From: Sulfurimonas sp. hsl 1-7 | GTDB taxonomy: Bacteria; Campylobacterota; Campylobacteria; Campylobacterales; Sulfurimonadaceae | Direction of reading: 5' to 3' | NCBI RefSeq assembly: GCF_030577135.1 | Contig: NZ_JAUIRR010000003.1 | Coordinates: 186,888 to 250,887 of the forward strand | DNA length: 64,000 nucleotides | Shown here: positions 32,963 to 41,915 of the stretch, piece after piece | How the letters are laid out: every line of letters starts with the position of its first letter | How positions within the stretch are numbered: position 1 is the first letter of the stretch | Notes under the pieces: model-generated | Database searches by the model: none | Told to the model about the DNA's origin: nothing | Seen by the model: only the letters and a program-made list of their open reading frames with translations | Position numbers and translations under genes: made by a program

Positions 32963-33577
32963 TTAAAGGCTTTTAACTCTCCAAAAAGATTCTACCAACA
33001 CCTTATCTTTGTAGTAAACCACACCTTTAAAGAGATCCCCTACTTCGTAATTACCGACCCCTTTTGGTGTACCGCTCATAATTATATCGCCGTCTTCTAA
33101 GCTCATGAAACTATCGATCTCTTCGATCATCACGTCTGGTTTGTAGATCATAAGATCATATGTTGCCTCTTGACGCAGTTCATCATTTATATAAAGCTCA
33201 AAACGGAGTTGTCTCACATCCCCTCTAAACTCTACAAAATGTCCAAGAACGCACGAGCCGTCAAACGCTTTTGCACGCTCCCACGGCAGCCCTTTCTCTT
33301 TCATCTTGTTTTGAATATCCGCCTTTGTAAGGTCAAGTCCAAAACCGATTCCGGATATCTGTTTGCTCTCGATCAAAAAACAGATCTCCCCTTCAAACCG
33401 GGTATCTTCACTAAAATAGTAAAGCTCTTTTGAAAGTGCAGAATGGGGCTTGTTAAAAACCACCATAGATTCAGGAATCTCATTGCCAAGTTCATAGATA
33501 TGTTCAACATAGTTACGCCCTATGCACACTATCTTGCTTGGAATTATCTCTTTGTTTTCAAATTTTATCGTTTTCAT
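32963..33577 (-). CDS. fumarylacetoacetate hydrolase-family protein
   Basis: 204 residues. FAH C-domain: IVCIGRNYVEHIYELG, metal-binding Glu in EGEICFLIE, GIGFGLDLTKADIQ, RAKAFDGSCVLG and SGTPKGVG. Members hydrolyse or decarboxylate beta-keto acids, for example oxaloacetate decarboxylase or acylpyruvase (YcgM type), which have about this length. The exact substrate is not evident. TAAAAT lies 6 nt before the ATG and there is no ribosome-binding site, so the mRNA may be leaderless. Confidence 0.88.
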   Translation of the reverse strand: MKTIKFENKEIIPSKIVCIGRNYVEHIYELGNEIPESMVVFNKPHSALSKELYYFSEDTRFEGEICFLIESKQISGIGFGLDLTKADIQNKMKEKGLPWERAKAFDGSCVLGHFVEFRGDVRQLRFELYINDELRQEATYDLMIYKPDVMIEEIDSFMSLEDGDIIMSGTPKGVGNYEVGDLFKGVVYYKDKVLVESFWRVKSL

Positions 33578-33583
33578 AAAGTT

Positions 33584-33589
33584 ATTTTA
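33584..33589 (-). promoter_or_regulatory. -10 box of the FAH-family gene, leaderless geometry
   Basis: On the minus strand TTGTAAAAT is followed by six bases (AACTTT) and ATG at 33577. Confidence 0.5.
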
Positions 33590-33613
33590 CAACAATTTGA
33601 GAACGCTTTGTTT

Positions 33614-34729
33614 TTAATCATTCAATTTATTTAAAATATCGATAATCTCATCCATTTTATTGCTAACACCGTTAATATCGTCAGAGATGCTGTTAACATC
33701 GTCAGCATTTTTATTTAAAGAATCTGAACTATCAGAAATTGACTGAATAAGAACATTTGTAGTTGCCGTAGTTTCGGCTAAACTTTTTTGCGTGCGCTCT
33801 GCAAGTTTTCTTACCTCATCGGCAACGACTGCAAAACCTCTACCGTGTTCACCTGCACGTGCAGCTTCGATCGCAGCGTTTAATGCAAGTAGATTTGTCT
33901 GTTCTGCTATATCACCTATAGTCTCTAAAATAACTTTTGTTTCATTGGCATTTTGCACGAGTTCTTGTAAAGCACCCACCATCTCGTTCTCTTTTTGAGA
34001 AACATTATGAATCCTTTCCACAATATCGTGAATCATGTTTTTAAAGTCTACTATAGTTGTATTAGTAATGTTTTCAATCGTACTGTTTAAGGTATTTGCC
34101 GATTCTATAATCTGTTTGTTAGAATCCTCATTTTTTTGCTGCATAGTCTCCAGCGCTTCCCCTAAAGAGTTCACATTGTTTAAAAGCTCGGCCATTTTTG
34201 CTTCAACATGCACTTCACTGCGGGCTTGAAAACTTCCTCGCGAAAACTGTTTGAGTGTATTTATCGCATTATCTAAGTTTTGCTCTGAAGCATCCAGCAT
34301 ATTATTCATACTGTTTCTAAGCACGTGTACATACGGAGTATCAGTATCTGCATCTATACGACATGAATAATGTCCTTTTGCAACTTTATCGGCAAGTAAA
34401 ACCATCTCTCCTGCAACCCTTGTATCTTTCAGAACTGCATTTTGATATCTTTTTATGATTTTATTGAAGTTTTGTTCCGCTTTATGCATTGCATTTTCAT
34501 TAATATCAACCTGATTTCTTTTAAACTCCATCAGTTCTAACAACTCTAAGCGTTTGTTTTCGAGTATATCATTTGAACTATTACTTCTCTGCCAATAGAG
34601 GGCAATAACTAAAATAAAAGTCACAACCGTTAAAACCGCTTGAATGATGTTTGACTCAACAAAGAATAAAGAGCCTAGTGTAAGTATAAACATTACTGTT
34701 ATAGCTATATTTTTTTGCATACTATTCAT
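33614..34729 (-). CDS. cetA: energy-taxis signalling protein, CetA-like
   Basis: 371 residues. Two closely spaced membrane helices (about 8-26 and 29-46) form a hairpin with almost no periplasmic loop, then a HAMP-like region and a cytoplasmic methyl-accepting domain. Its tip [20 protein letters not shown] is the CheA/CheW contact region. No ligand-binding domain is present; the sensor is the PAS protein encoded directly upstream (10-bp gap). This is the CetA/CetB arrangement of Campylobacter jejuni, a split form of Aer. AAGGAT precedes the ATG. Assignment rests on architecture and order. Confidence 0.85.
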   Translation of the reverse strand: MNSMQKNIAITVMFILTLGSLFFVESNIIQAVLTVVTFILVIALYWQRSNSSNDILENKRLELLELMEFKRNQVDINENAMHKAEQNFNKIIKRYQNAVLKDTRVAGEMVLLADKVAKGHYSCRIDADTDTPYVHVLRNSMNNMLDASEQNLDNAINTLKQFSRGSFQARSEVHVEAKMAELLNNVNSLGEALETMQQKNEDSNKQIIESANTLNSTIENITNTTIVDFKNMIHDIVERIHNVSQKENEMVGALQELVQNANETKVILETIGDIAEQTNLLALNAAIEAARAGEHGRGFAVVADEVRKLAERTQKSLAETTATTNVLIQSISDSSDSLNKNADDVNSISDDINGVSNKMDEIIDILNKLND

Positions 34730-34739
34730 CTAAATATCC

Positions 34740-35123
34740 TTAATCCAATGTCTTATAAAGTTTTTCGGCAGCTTCTATCTCTGCTTCTGAGGGTTTTCTT
34801 CTACAAGACATATAGAGTGTTTTCTTTGTAGCAGGGTCCTTCATTGGATAGACAGTTGCAAAAACCCAATAATAACCGCCATCTTTTGTTTTGTTTTTTA
34901 CATAACCTGTCCATACTTCTCCTCGTTGAACGGTTCTCCATAAATCTTTAAACGCAGCCTTAGGCATATCGGGATGTCGAACAATGTTATGATTTTTACC
35001 TACAAGCTCTTCAAGTGTATAACCGGCTATTTTACAAAAGTCATCATTCGCAAATAATATGATCCCCTTTTCATCTGTCTGGGAAACCAAAAAGTCATCG
35101 CTTTTTAATACATATTCACCCAT
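34740..35123 (-). CDS. cetB: PAS-domain redox sensor, CetB/Aer-like
   Basis: 127 residues, a single PAS domain without membrane helix. The Aer-type core is clear: IAGYTLEELVGKNHNIVRHP, then FKDLWRTVQRGEVWTG and KTKDGGYYWVFATVYPM; in Aer this fold binds FAD and follows electron-transport redox state. It would signal to CetA encoded 10 bp downstream. AAGGAG is well placed before the ATG. An Fnr/Crp-type palindrome lies 62-77 nt upstream of the ATG, suggesting that expression follows oxygen or another respiratory signal. Confidence 0.88.
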   Translation of the reverse strand: MGEYVLKSDDFLVSQTDEKGIILFANDDFCKIAGYTLEELVGKNHNIVRHPDMPKAAFKDLWRTVQRGEVWTGYVKNKTKDGGYYWVFATVYPMKDPATKKTLYMSCRRKPSEAEIEAAEKLYKTLD

Positions 35124-35184
35124 TTATACTCCTTATCTATTCTCTATCATAGTTTTTAGGTTAACAACTTTATCTTCTAAAATT

Positions 35185-35200
35185 CTTGATTTAGATCAAG
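35185..35200. promoter_or_regulatory. Crp/Fnr-family binding site before cetBA
   Basis: CTTGATTTAGATCAAG is a perfect palindrome with the TTGAT-N4-ATCAA core of Fnr-type sites. It is centred about 70 bp before the cetB ATG. I saw no second exact copy in the window. Whether it activates or represses cannot be told because the cetB start site is not certain. Confidence 0.6.
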
Positions 35201-35374
35201 AAAAAGAAATCTACTGTTTTATTCAGTTAACACACAGAAAATAATATTTTAGGCATTATAAAGGATCTATTTAAAAATATGTTCCAAAGAACTTCCAAAT
35301 AAAAAAGGTTCACACAAAAAGCCCTATAATTTAGGGGTTTTAAGCACTATTAGTTACTATTTCATATATTACAA

Positions 35375-35404
35375 AAAAGTGATAGACACTTCTTGGACAC
35401 TTTT
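35375..35404 (+). promoter_or_regulatory. CACTT repeats, candidate operator of the LOV gene
   Basis: CACTT at 35387-35391 and CACTTTT at 35398-35404 are direct repeats with an 11-bp period; AAAAGTG at 35375-35381 is an inverted copy. They cover the -35 region of the promoter. The gene encodes an OmpR-type DNA-binding domain, which usually binds such phased repeats, so self-regulation is plausible. Confidence 0.5.
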
Positions 35405-35415
35405 AGAAACTTTTG

Positions 35416-35424
35416 TGTTACAAT
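35416..35424 (+). promoter_or_regulatory. extended -10 of the LOV gene, leaderless geometry
   Basis: TGTTACAAT (TG-N-TACAAT) is followed by six bases (CACTTT) and the ATG at 35431. No ribosome-binding site is present. Confidence 0.6.
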
Positions 35425-35430
35425 CACTTT

Positions 35431-36156
35431 ATGAAAGAAAGAAACTTTATAAAACTTGCTCAAAACTGTTATTGGGACCCGCATCAGGAAGTTGTTTATC
35501 TTGATCGTGTTGTAATACCTCTATCTGAAAATAAAACACGTTGTTTAAAGTTATTCATCTACTATAGGGGTAAACCGCTTAAAGACATAGAGATATTTGA
35601 CTTTGTATTTAAAGATGACTCAAAAGAGTTTACAAACAAAGCTATCCGTTCTCTTATTAGTAATTTAAGAAATAAACTACCTTGTCTCAATATTATTAAT
35701 CACTATGGGGGATTTTACTCTTTAGAAAAATATAGAGAACCGACTCCAGATTTCCAAGAGTACCTTTTAGATATTCTCGATCAAGCGAAAAACGGTATTA
35801 CTATTACCGACCCAAATCAACCCGATAATCCCATTATTTACGTAAATGAAGCTTTTGCAAGTATGTTTGGATACTCCCCTGAAGAGGTTATAGGGAAAAA
35901 CTGCAGGTTTTTACAAGGTGAGGACAGAGATCAGAGTGCTCGAGATGAGATCAAAGAAGCTCTTAGAAACCAAAAAGAAGTAGTTGCAGTTTTACGTAAC
36001 TATCATAAAAACGGGAATCTGATCTATAATGAAGTGCAAATATCCCCTATTTTCGATAAACACACTTTAGAACTCAAATACTTTTTAGGGATTCAAAAAG
36101 ATATAACTGAACTCCATACCTTAATGTTGAAACTAAAAAAAGAATCCGATTATTAA
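35431..36156 (+). CDS. LOV-domain winged-helix regulator (putative blue-light sensor)
   Basis: 241 residues from ATG 35431; an upstream TTG would precede the likely transcription start. Residues 1-100 form an OmpR-type winged helix (KAIRSLISNLRNKL, then IINHYGGFYSL as wing). Residues 115-235 are a PAS domain of LOV type: GKNCRFLQGEDRD holds the Cys that forms the flavin adduct, with NYHKNGNLIYNEVQISPIFD and FLGIQKDITE behind. This is a one-component regulator with the DNA-binding domain first and the sensor last. It should bind FMN and change DNA binding in blue light or with redox state. Its stop overlaps the convergent yjjB by 4 bp. Confidence 0.9.
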   Translation: MKERNFIKLAQNCYWDPHQEVVYLDRVVIPLSENKTRCLKLFIYYRGKPLKDIEIFDFVFKDDSKEFTNKAIRSLISNLRNKLPCLNIINHYGGFYSLEKYREPTPDFQEYLLDILDQAKNGITITDPNQPDNPIIYVNEAFASMFGYSPEEVIGKNCRFLQGEDRDQSARDEIKEALRNQKEVVAVLRNYHKNGNLIYNEVQISPIFDKHTLELKYFLGIQKDITELHTLMLKLKKESDY

Positions 36157-36605
36157 AGTATTTTAAATCTATATTTACTAATGAACTGTGTAGGCAGTAC
36201 AATTCCAATGGTAATAGCACCAAACATCAGCCATGTTCTGAGTCCATAATGCATAGTTTGAATAATGACCTCCTGATTGGTAATTTGATGGGTAGATATC
36301 TGTATGAATCCCATCATCGCTTTATAGGCATTGATTGTAGGGACTAGGACTATTGAGCTGCTAATTGCATAGACTAAAACAGGAACACTTTGTTTGTTAG
36401 AGAAATATATACCTACAGAGCCTATGAAAAATGCTGCCACAAAAGTTGAAAACTCTAAACTATATCCATAAAACAACATATATTTTCTAATAAATACAGC
36501 TCCAATCCCAAGAACAACGATAGGGATTAATGAACGTTTGGGAGCATTGAAAAGAATTGCAAAAGACAATGAAACAAACAAACCGATGATAATATCAAGT
36601 ATCAT
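36153..36605 (-). CDS. yjjB: YjjB-like subunit of threonine/serine or succinate exporter
   Basis: 150 residues, four or five membrane helices. The ThrE C-terminal half (DUF3815): SLSFAILFNAPKRSLIPIVVLG at the start, FIGSVGIYFSNKQSVPVLVYA and LVPTINAYKAMMGFIQ. In E. coli YjjB works with YjjP to export succinate; the fused ThrE of Corynebacterium exports threonine. The start overlaps the yjjP stop by 4 bp, so the two are translated together. Substrate undecided. Confidence 0.85.
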   Translation of the reverse strand: MILDIIIGLFVSLSFAILFNAPKRSLIPIVVLGIGAVFIRKYMLFYGYSLEFSTFVAAFFIGSVGIYFSNKQSVPVLVYAISSSIVLVPTINAYKAMMGFIQISTHQITNQEVIIQTMHYGLRTWLMFGAITIGIVLPTQFISKYRFKIL

Positions 36606-37363
36606 AGAAATTTCTCCACACCTAAAATATTTAACGCCAAAGATATCCCTATCGCTATAGCAGATGAAATTATCACTCCTCTTAATCCTCTTATAAGCCC
36701 CGTTGTATAGTGTCGTTTAGTAAGGTCGTTTACTGAATTTATAAACGCAACACTCGGAACTAAAAATAGTATTGATGATGAGATTGCAATATGCGATATA
36801 TCATTATGAAGAGTTAAAAAACCGGAAATTATTGTCGTGACAAAAGAGACGACAATGATAACAACGAAAGGATTAAAATATCGTTTTAACAAAAAACCGT
36901 TGAGATAAAACCCTAGATATGAAGCTATAAAAGTACTAATAAAGATATAAAGGTCACCGCCAAAAAGTAAACTGAATGAACCACACCCGATACCAGCCAT
37001 GATATTTCGCAGGTAATATGGGTACATAGGGCTTAAACTATTTTCCTCTTTGAGTTGATTGATAAACTCTGCAATATTGGTTGTTGGGTTTATCTTTTCA
37101 ACCATAGATTCTACTTTATCCAGTGCAGAGAAGTTTACGTCTTGTCTCTCTGCTTTTTGCAGCTTAGTATTGTAAACCTTTCCGTTAGATGGTAAACTAA
37201 GTAAAATCACATTTGGAAGAATAAGTATTTCAAGGTCTTGATACTCTAAGTTCGATGCAGCTTTTTTAATACTTCTTTCAACAAGGTCAGTCTCTGCACC
37301 GTGTTGTAAAAGCAGCTTCCCTATTTGCGACAACAGATCGATAATTTGTTTTTCATTATTCAT
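36602..37363 (-). CDS. yjjP: YjjP-like subunit of threonine/serine or succinate exporter
   Basis: 253 residues. ThrE N-terminal half (DUF1212). A cytoplasmic N-terminal domain (1-110: LLLQHGAETDLVERSIKKAA, VILLSLPSNGKV) precedes five membrane helices (from about 125). It pairs with YjjB, encoded directly downstream with a 4-bp overlap. AAAAGG precedes the ATG. Neighbouring genes give no hint of the exported compound; hom and alaC are 33 kb away and not linked. Confidence 0.87.
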   Translation of the reverse strand: MNNEKQIIDLLSQIGKLLLQHGAETDLVERSIKKAASNLEYQDLEILILPNVILLSLPSNGKVYNTKLQKAERQDVNFSALDKVESMVEKINPTTNIAEFINQLKEENSLSPMYPYYLRNIMAGIGCGSFSLLFGGDLYIFISTFIASYLGFYLNGFLLKRYFNPFVVIIVVSFVTTIISGFLTLHNDISHIAISSSILFLVPSVAFINSVNDLTKRHYTTGLIRGLRGVIISSAIAIGISLALNILGVEKFL

Positions 37364-37450
37364 TTGTTTCGTGCCTTTTATGAAGGTGATATTATACTTG
37401 ATCTTTTATATTTTGTAGAATATTAAAAAAAAAGAATCAGAGTAATTTTT

Positions 37451-37459
37451 TGCTATAAT
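37451..37459 (+). promoter_or_regulatory. promoter of thpR
   Basis: TTTTTTGCTATAATGGG contains the extended -10 box TGCTATAAT at 37451-37459. The leader to the ATG at 37493 is about 27 nt and carries AAAGGG. Confidence 0.65.
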
Positions 37460-37492
37460 GGGTCAATAAACTATCTCGAAAGTGCAAAGGGT

Positions 37493-38008
37493 ATGAAACC
37501 TCTATTTTTAGCTTTAAAAGCCAAACTATACGACTATGACAAAATACAGTCCGATTTTTCAGGGCTTCTAAAAGGGAGATGGGTAGCGGAGGAAAATCTG
37601 CATATTACGCTCAACTATTTCGGAAATAAGTTCACCATAGAAGAGCTCCTTGAAAAGCTGCCGCCGTTAATTACCCCCGTACCGGAACTACATTTGTCAG
37701 GTTTGGGCTATTTTGAAAAAAATAAAATATTATATATAAAAAGCGAAGTGATGGGACTCGCGAGTTTGAGCGAGGCTATCGCTAAAGAATTCTCGCTGCC
37801 ACAGACAAAAGAGTTTATACCCCATGTCACCCTTATGAGAGTGAAAAGTATTACAGATATAGAGGGTTTTAAACAGATGGTCGCGAGTTATAAAGATGAA
37901 GAACTCGGCAGCATTTCAACAACACCGGAGTTAATGCAAAGTGAGATACGCCATCCTGGCGGTGCCGTATATACCTCGCTTCAAAGTTTTTCAATGGCCG
38001 CAACATAG
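37493..38008 (+). CDS. thpR: RNA 2',3'-cyclic phosphodiesterase
   Basis: 171 residues, 2H phosphoesterase. The two HxT motifs are His37-Ile-Thr39 (ENLHITLNYFG) and His111-Val-Thr113 (FIPHVTLMRV). Proteins of this family open 2',3'-cyclic phosphates in RNA, and some join 2'-5' RNA in vitro. It lies alone with its own strong promoter, 55 bp before a chemoreceptor gene that has a separate ribosome-binding site. Confidence 0.9.
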   Translation: MKPLFLALKAKLYDYDKIQSDFSGLLKGRWVAEENLHITLNYFGNKFTIEELLEKLPPLITPVPELHLSGLGYFEKNKILYIKSEVMGLASLSEAIAKEFSLPQTKEFIPHVTLMRVKSITDIEGFKQMVASYKDEELGSISTTPELMQSEIRHPGGAVYTSLQSFSMAAT

Positions 38009-38063
38009 ATGCAACACTTATGTGCAAAAATACTTAATGTAAAAATCATAAAAGGAAATATAA

Positions 38064-39653
38064 ATGTTTATTATCAACTCTCTTAGAACCATTAAAGGCA
38101 AATATATCTTCAATCTCTTTGCCTCCGTCATAGCTATCTTTATAAGTGTCGTTGTAGCTTATTTTATTGCTATGGGGTCGATCAAAACGATCATGAACAA
38201 TGACATCAATACTATAGCCGATTCGCTAGAGCAAATGATGCATCATATATCACAAGTCGACTCTGAAGCCTACAAACACAAAAATTTCAAAGATGCCGTA
38301 CATAACATCAGTATCGGGAAAAGCGGATACGTGTATATGATAGATGAGGAAGGGAAACTTATAGTACATCCGAAAAAAGAGGGAAAATCACTCAAAGGTG
38401 AAGATTATGTTGATCATATCAGAAACGATAAAAAAGGGGGCATTTTTGAATATGTATCGGCAACAACGGGTCAGGAGAAAATTGTGGGGTATCGCTATCT
38501 TCCAGAATGGGGTCTATGGGTCATTCCAGGTGTTAACAAAGCTGACTACTACGACGATCTAAAAAATACTTTCTTTTTATGGTTTGCTATCCTGGGTTCA
38601 ATACTCGTAGGAATTTTGATCGCGATTAACTACTCTACGGGTATCACTATTCTCAAGCCTATAGACAGACTCAGCGAGGTTTCTCACGATCTCGCCGATG
38701 GTGAGGGGGATCTTACAAAACGTCTTCCGATTCAAAATAAATATGATGAGATAGGGATCGCAAGCAATTTCCTTAACCGTTTTATAGAAAAAATTCAAGA
38801 CACGATTGCAGGGACAAAACATATAACAAAAGAGACTGTAGGTCTTACAAATACTCTAAAAAATGCAGCTCACACACTTACAGAACAACTCAACAAATCA
38901 GATACTTTAGCGATCGATACAAACACAACCGCATCCAACATAGCTTCATCATTAGATGAAACCATACGTCTTGCTGTTGATTCTTTAAATACATCTAAAG
39001 AGACGCAAGAAGAACTTACAAGTGTACGTGAGATTGCCGAACATATAGCAACAGATGTTCAAGTCTCAACAGAACTAAGCTCTCAACTCAGTAGCCATTT
39101 CGATCAGCTTACTTCTGATGCAAAAAGTATTAACGAAGTGTTATCCATCATCTCTGACATAGCAGATCAGACAAATCTGCTAGCACTCAATGCAGCGATC
39201 GAAGCAGCACGTGCCGGTGAACACGGACGTGGATTTGCCGTGGTTGCAGACGAGGTGAGAAAACTTGCAGAACGTACACAAAAAAGTCTAAGCGAGATCA
39301 ATGCAACCATCAGCATAGTGATTCAGGCAATATCAGATGCTTCGGAAATGATGGTATCAAATGCAAAAGATATAGGAACTCTTTCACAAAGAAGCGAAGA
39401 GATTGAAAAACGTATAGATACGGCAATGAATTCACTTGTAGTCAATGTAGATGTAAGCCAACAAAGCCTTCAAAATACAGAAGCAATGACTCAACAAATC
39501 AGAGATGTCATAGAAAAAGTTTCACAAATAGCAGATATGTCGAAAGATAATCGTACAGAGGTCAAAACAGTTTCTGAGATATCAGACAATCTTTCCCATG
39601 ATGCGATCACTCTTGAACAAAAACTTGATTTTTTCAGATGTGATAAAGCATAA
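38064..39653 (+). CDS. methyl-accepting chemotaxis protein with Cache sensor
   Basis: 529 residues. First membrane helix 14-36; a periplasmic single-Cache domain (about 40-175) with [21 protein letters not shown] and [15 protein letters not shown]; second helix 180-200; HAMP 203-255 ([19 protein letters not shown]); then the signalling domain with tip [20 protein letters not shown], identical to that of CetA. Single Cache domains of this type often bind small carboxylates, but the ligand here is unknown. AAAAGGAAA precedes the ATG. A terminator follows. Confidence 0.93.
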   Translation: MFIINSLRTIKGKYIFNLFASVIAIFISVVVAYFIAMGSIKTIMNNDINTIADSLEQMMHHISQVDSEAYKHKNFKDAVHNISIGKSGYVYMIDEEGKLIVHPKKEGKSLKGEDYVDHIRNDKKGGIFEYVSATTGQEKIVGYRYLPEWGLWVIPGVNKADYYDDLKNTFFLWFAILGSILVGILIAINYSTGITILKPIDRLSEVSHDLADGEGDLTKRLPIQNKYDEIGIASNFLNRFIEKIQDTIAGTKHITKETVGLTNTLKNAAHTLTEQLNKSDTLAIDTNTTASNIASSLDETIRLAVDSLNTSKETQEELTSVREIAEHIATDVQVSTELSSQLSSHFDQLTSDAKSINEVLSIISDIADQTNLLALNAAIEAARAGEHGRGFAVVADEVRKLAERTQKSLSEINATISIVIQAISDASEMMVSNAKDIGTLSQRSEEIEKRIDTAMNSLVVNVDVSQQSLQNTEAMTQQIRDVIEKVSQIADMSKDNRTEVKTVSEISDNLSHDAITLEQKLDFFRCDKA

Positions 39654-39661
39654 AATATTTC

Positions 39662-39686
39662 AGGAGAGAGGTATGACTACTCTCCT
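39662..39686 (+). terminator. terminator behind the chemoreceptor gene
   Basis: AGGAGAG (39662-39668) pairs with CTCTCCT (39680-39686); the plus strand then reads AGTTTATTGTTTTTT. It lies in the short gap to the convergent mnmG, so it may act in both directions. Confidence 0.6.
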
Positions 39687-39689
39687 AGT

Positions 39690-41564
39690 TTATTGTTTTT
39701 TAGCTTCCATTTTAATGTAGATGTGAAGTATCTCAATAGCTGCAGGTGTAATCCCGCTGATGTTCATTGCAGCTTGTAATGTAGGCGGGTTGAATGTTGC
39801 AAGTTTCTCTTGGATCTCTTTGCTTAAACCGCTTACTTTCGTAAAGTCAAAGTTATCAGGGATCTTGATCTTCAGATATTTTTTCATCTTCTCGATCTCT
39901 TCACTCTGTTTCTCGATATAGCGGGCATATTTCCCCTCAACAAGGATCTCCTCTTTGATGTACTCGTCATACTTATCAAGTTCAGGAACGATTTTGATCA
40001 TCTTTTCGATGTCGAAGCTTTTACGCGCTACAAGTTGTTGTGCCGTTGAAACATCTTTGATCGGTTCTTCACCCATAGAGTCTAGAAGTGCATTGAACTC
40101 TTTATTTGGAGTAAAACGAGTCTCCTCTAAAAGCTTGTACCCCTCTTTGATCTCTTGATCTTTCTTTTGTACTTTTGCATATGTTTCATCATCTAAAAGA
40201 CCTAACTCATGCCCGTAGTGAGAAAGTCTTGTATCTGCACTCTCTTCACGTAAAAGAAGTCTGTACTCTGCACGAGACGTAAACATTCTGTACGGCTCTT
40301 TAGTACCCTTGGTTACAAGATCGTCAATTAAAACACCGATATACGCTTCATCACGACGAAGTACTAAAGGCTCTTTTCCTTGAAGTGAAAGTCCTGCATT
40401 TATACCTGCCATCATCCCTTGAGCCGCCGCTTCTTCATACCCAGTCGTACCGTTGATCTGACCCGCTAAATAAAGCCCTTTGATCTTCTTTGTTTCAAGT
40501 GAATGCTTTAATTCTCTCGGATCAACAAAGTCATACTCAATAGCATATCCATAACGTACGATCTTCGCATTTTCCATCCCTTTTACAGAGTGGATCATAT
40601 CACGCTGAACATCTGGCGGAAGCGATGTACTCATACCGTTTACATATACTTCCGTATTGTCCGCAGTTTGTGGTTCTATGAAAAGGTGGTGTCTATCTTT
40701 GTCACGGAAACGGTTGATCTTATCTTCAATAGATGGACAATATCTCGGCCCTACACCCTCGATCTGACCTGTAAATAACGGTGCACGGTAGAAGTTTGAC
40801 TCGATGATGTTGTGTGTCTCTTCATTTGTATAAGCTATGAAACATGGAAGTTGTTTTTTTGTTTTTCTAAACTCTTCGCGATCTGTTCTAAACGAAAAAG
40901 GATTTGGCAGCTCATCCCCGCCTTGTTCCTCCATTACCGAAAAGTCGATCGTTGAACTGTCGATTCTCGCACATGTTCCCGTTTTTAGTCTGTCCATAGT
41001 AAGCCCAGCTTCTTTTAGCGATGCACTTAAACCCACAGATGCATTCTCACCGAAACGTCCACCAACCTGTTTCGTCTCACCGATGTGGATTACACCGTTT
41101 AGGAAAGTTCCCGAAGTGATGATCACTTTTTTTGCTCTGTATTCATTTAGAAGTTGTGTAACCACACCTTTTACTTCGTTATCTTCGATAATTAAAGACT
41201 CAACCGTTTCTTGTACAAGATCCAGATTTGGCTCGTGAAGTACCTTGTTTCTAGCGATCACACGGTACTTGTCCATATCGATCTGAGCACGGCTACCGCG
41301 AACTGCAGGCCCTTTTGTCTGGTTTAAAATACGAAACTGTATACCCGCTTCATCAGTGATAAGCCCCATCTCACCGCCAAGAGCATCTAGCTCGCGAACC
41401 AAGTGTCCTTTTGCAAGTCCACCTACGGCAGGGTTACACGAAGTAGCTCCAACATTCTCAGCCAACATCGAAACCATTAAAGTTTTATTTCCCATACGAG
41501 CAGCGGCAAATGCAGCTTCTATACCTGCGTGACCACCACCGACAACGATTACATCATATTCCAT
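39690..41564 (-). CDS. mnmG: tRNA uridine 5-carboxymethylaminomethyl modification enzyme
   Basis: 624 residues from ATG 41564, which has GAGGG 6 nt ahead; an ATG four codons upstream would overlap this site. FAD-binding [21 protein letters not shown] at the N-terminus (20-residue core), [23 protein letters not shown], and [11 protein letters not shown] and [10 protein letters not shown] are family landmarks. MnmG with MnmE builds cmnm5U34 in tRNA. A methyltransferase that could finish the modification, MnmD-like, is at 46006. A TACAAT box lies just before GAGGG. Confidence 0.96.
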   Translation of the reverse strand: MEYDVIVVGGGHAGIEAAFAAARMGNKTLMVSMLAENVGATSCNPAVGGLAKGHLVRELDALGGEMGLITDEAGIQFRILNQTKGPAVRGSRAQIDMDKYRVIARNKVLHEPNLDLVQETVESLIIEDNEVKGVVTQLLNEYRAKKVIITSGTFLNGVIHIGETKQVGGRFGENASVGLSASLKEAGLTMDRLKTGTCARIDSSTIDFSVMEEQGGDELPNPFSFRTDREEFRKTKKQLPCFIAYTNEETHNIIESNFYRAPLFTGQIEGVGPRYCPSIEDKINRFRDKDRHHLFIEPQTADNTEVYVNGMSTSLPPDVQRDMIHSVKGMENAKIVRYGYAIEYDFVDPRELKHSLETKKIKGLYLAGQINGTTGYEEAAAQGMMAGINAGLSLQGKEPLVLRRDEAYIGVLIDDLVTKGTKEPYRMFTSRAEYRLLLREESADTRLSHYGHELGLLDDETYAKVQKKDQEIKEGYKLLEETRFTPNKEFNALLDSMGEEPIKDVSTAQQLVARKSFDIEKMIKIVPELDKYDEYIKEEILVEGKYARYIEKQSEEIEKMKKYLKIKIPDNFDFTKVSGLSKEIQEKLATFNPPTLQAAMNISGITPAAIEILHIYIKMEAKKQ

Positions 41565-41622
41565 AAGCACCCTCATTGTACAATTTAGAAGAAATACTGA
41601 TATGAAGTATTGGTTCTAAATC

Positions 41623-41668
41623 ATACTTAAACATTAATTTTAAATGGAATTTTATCATTTTTAAGTAT
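41623..41668. repeat. inverted repeat between mnmG and the 41709 gene
   Basis: ATACTTAAA (41623-41631) and TTTAAGTAT (41660-41668) are exact 9-bp arms separated by 28 bp, lying just upstream of a probable -10 (TGCATAAT) of the 41709 gene. They may be an operator or a chance AT-rich pair. Confidence 0.35.
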
Positions 41669-41708
41669 CATTTGCATAATAAATACTAAACTAATTAGGG
41701 TTTTTAAG

Positions 41709-41915
41709 ATGAGTGATGATTTATTTAAAGATTATAAACCGGAAATTCTAGAATACGATGCCGAGATTGACGGTATGACTGAATTTGAACTAAGAGATAA
41801 CAGACTCGAAACAAAAGAGAACCTGCTAGAAAAAATTAGAAAAGCAAAAGCAAATGCTAAAGGGAATCAAACCACCTTTAGACAAAATATACGAACAGAG
41901 AATGAAAAGAAATGA
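41709..41915 (+). CDS. small acidic/basic protein of unknown function
   Basis: 68 residues, no membrane helix or signal peptide. An acidic N-terminal half (DDLFKDYKPEILEYDAEID) and a helical, basic C-terminal half (ENLLEKIRKAKANAKGNQ) are typical of small adaptor or regulatory proteins. The stop overlaps the ATG of the Sel1-repeat gene (ATGA junction), so the two are made together. AGGG lies before the ATG. I recognise no family. Confidence 0.7.
   Translation: MSDDLFKDYKPEILEYDAEIDGMTEFELRDNRLETKENLLEKIRKAKANAKGNQTTFRQNIRTENEKK

Larger units (their letters stand above)
35124..35430. other. 307-bp divergent regulatory region between cetB and the LOV regulator
   Basis: No ORF of note. From left to right: cetB ribosome-binding site, the Fnr-type palindrome (35185-35200), AT-rich DNA with possible plus-strand -10 boxes near 35260, a hairpin at 35317-35341 (arms AAAAGCCCTA and TAGGGGTTTT with one G-G mismatch) followed on the minus strand by a T-run, and CACTT repeats with the promoter of the LOV gene (35375-35430). 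The hairpin is not at the 3' end of any visible gene, so a small RNA in this region is possible. Confidence 0.5.

Noticed and set aside
36153-37363. threonine exporter linked to hom/alaC metabolism
   Set aside because: The yjjBP pair is far from hom and alaC and its substrate may be succinate; no evidence for a joint pathway.
40837-41238. 133-residue ORF on the plus strand inside mnmG
   Set aside because: Antisense shadow of a clear, conserved gene; no ribosome-binding site and no recognisable protein.
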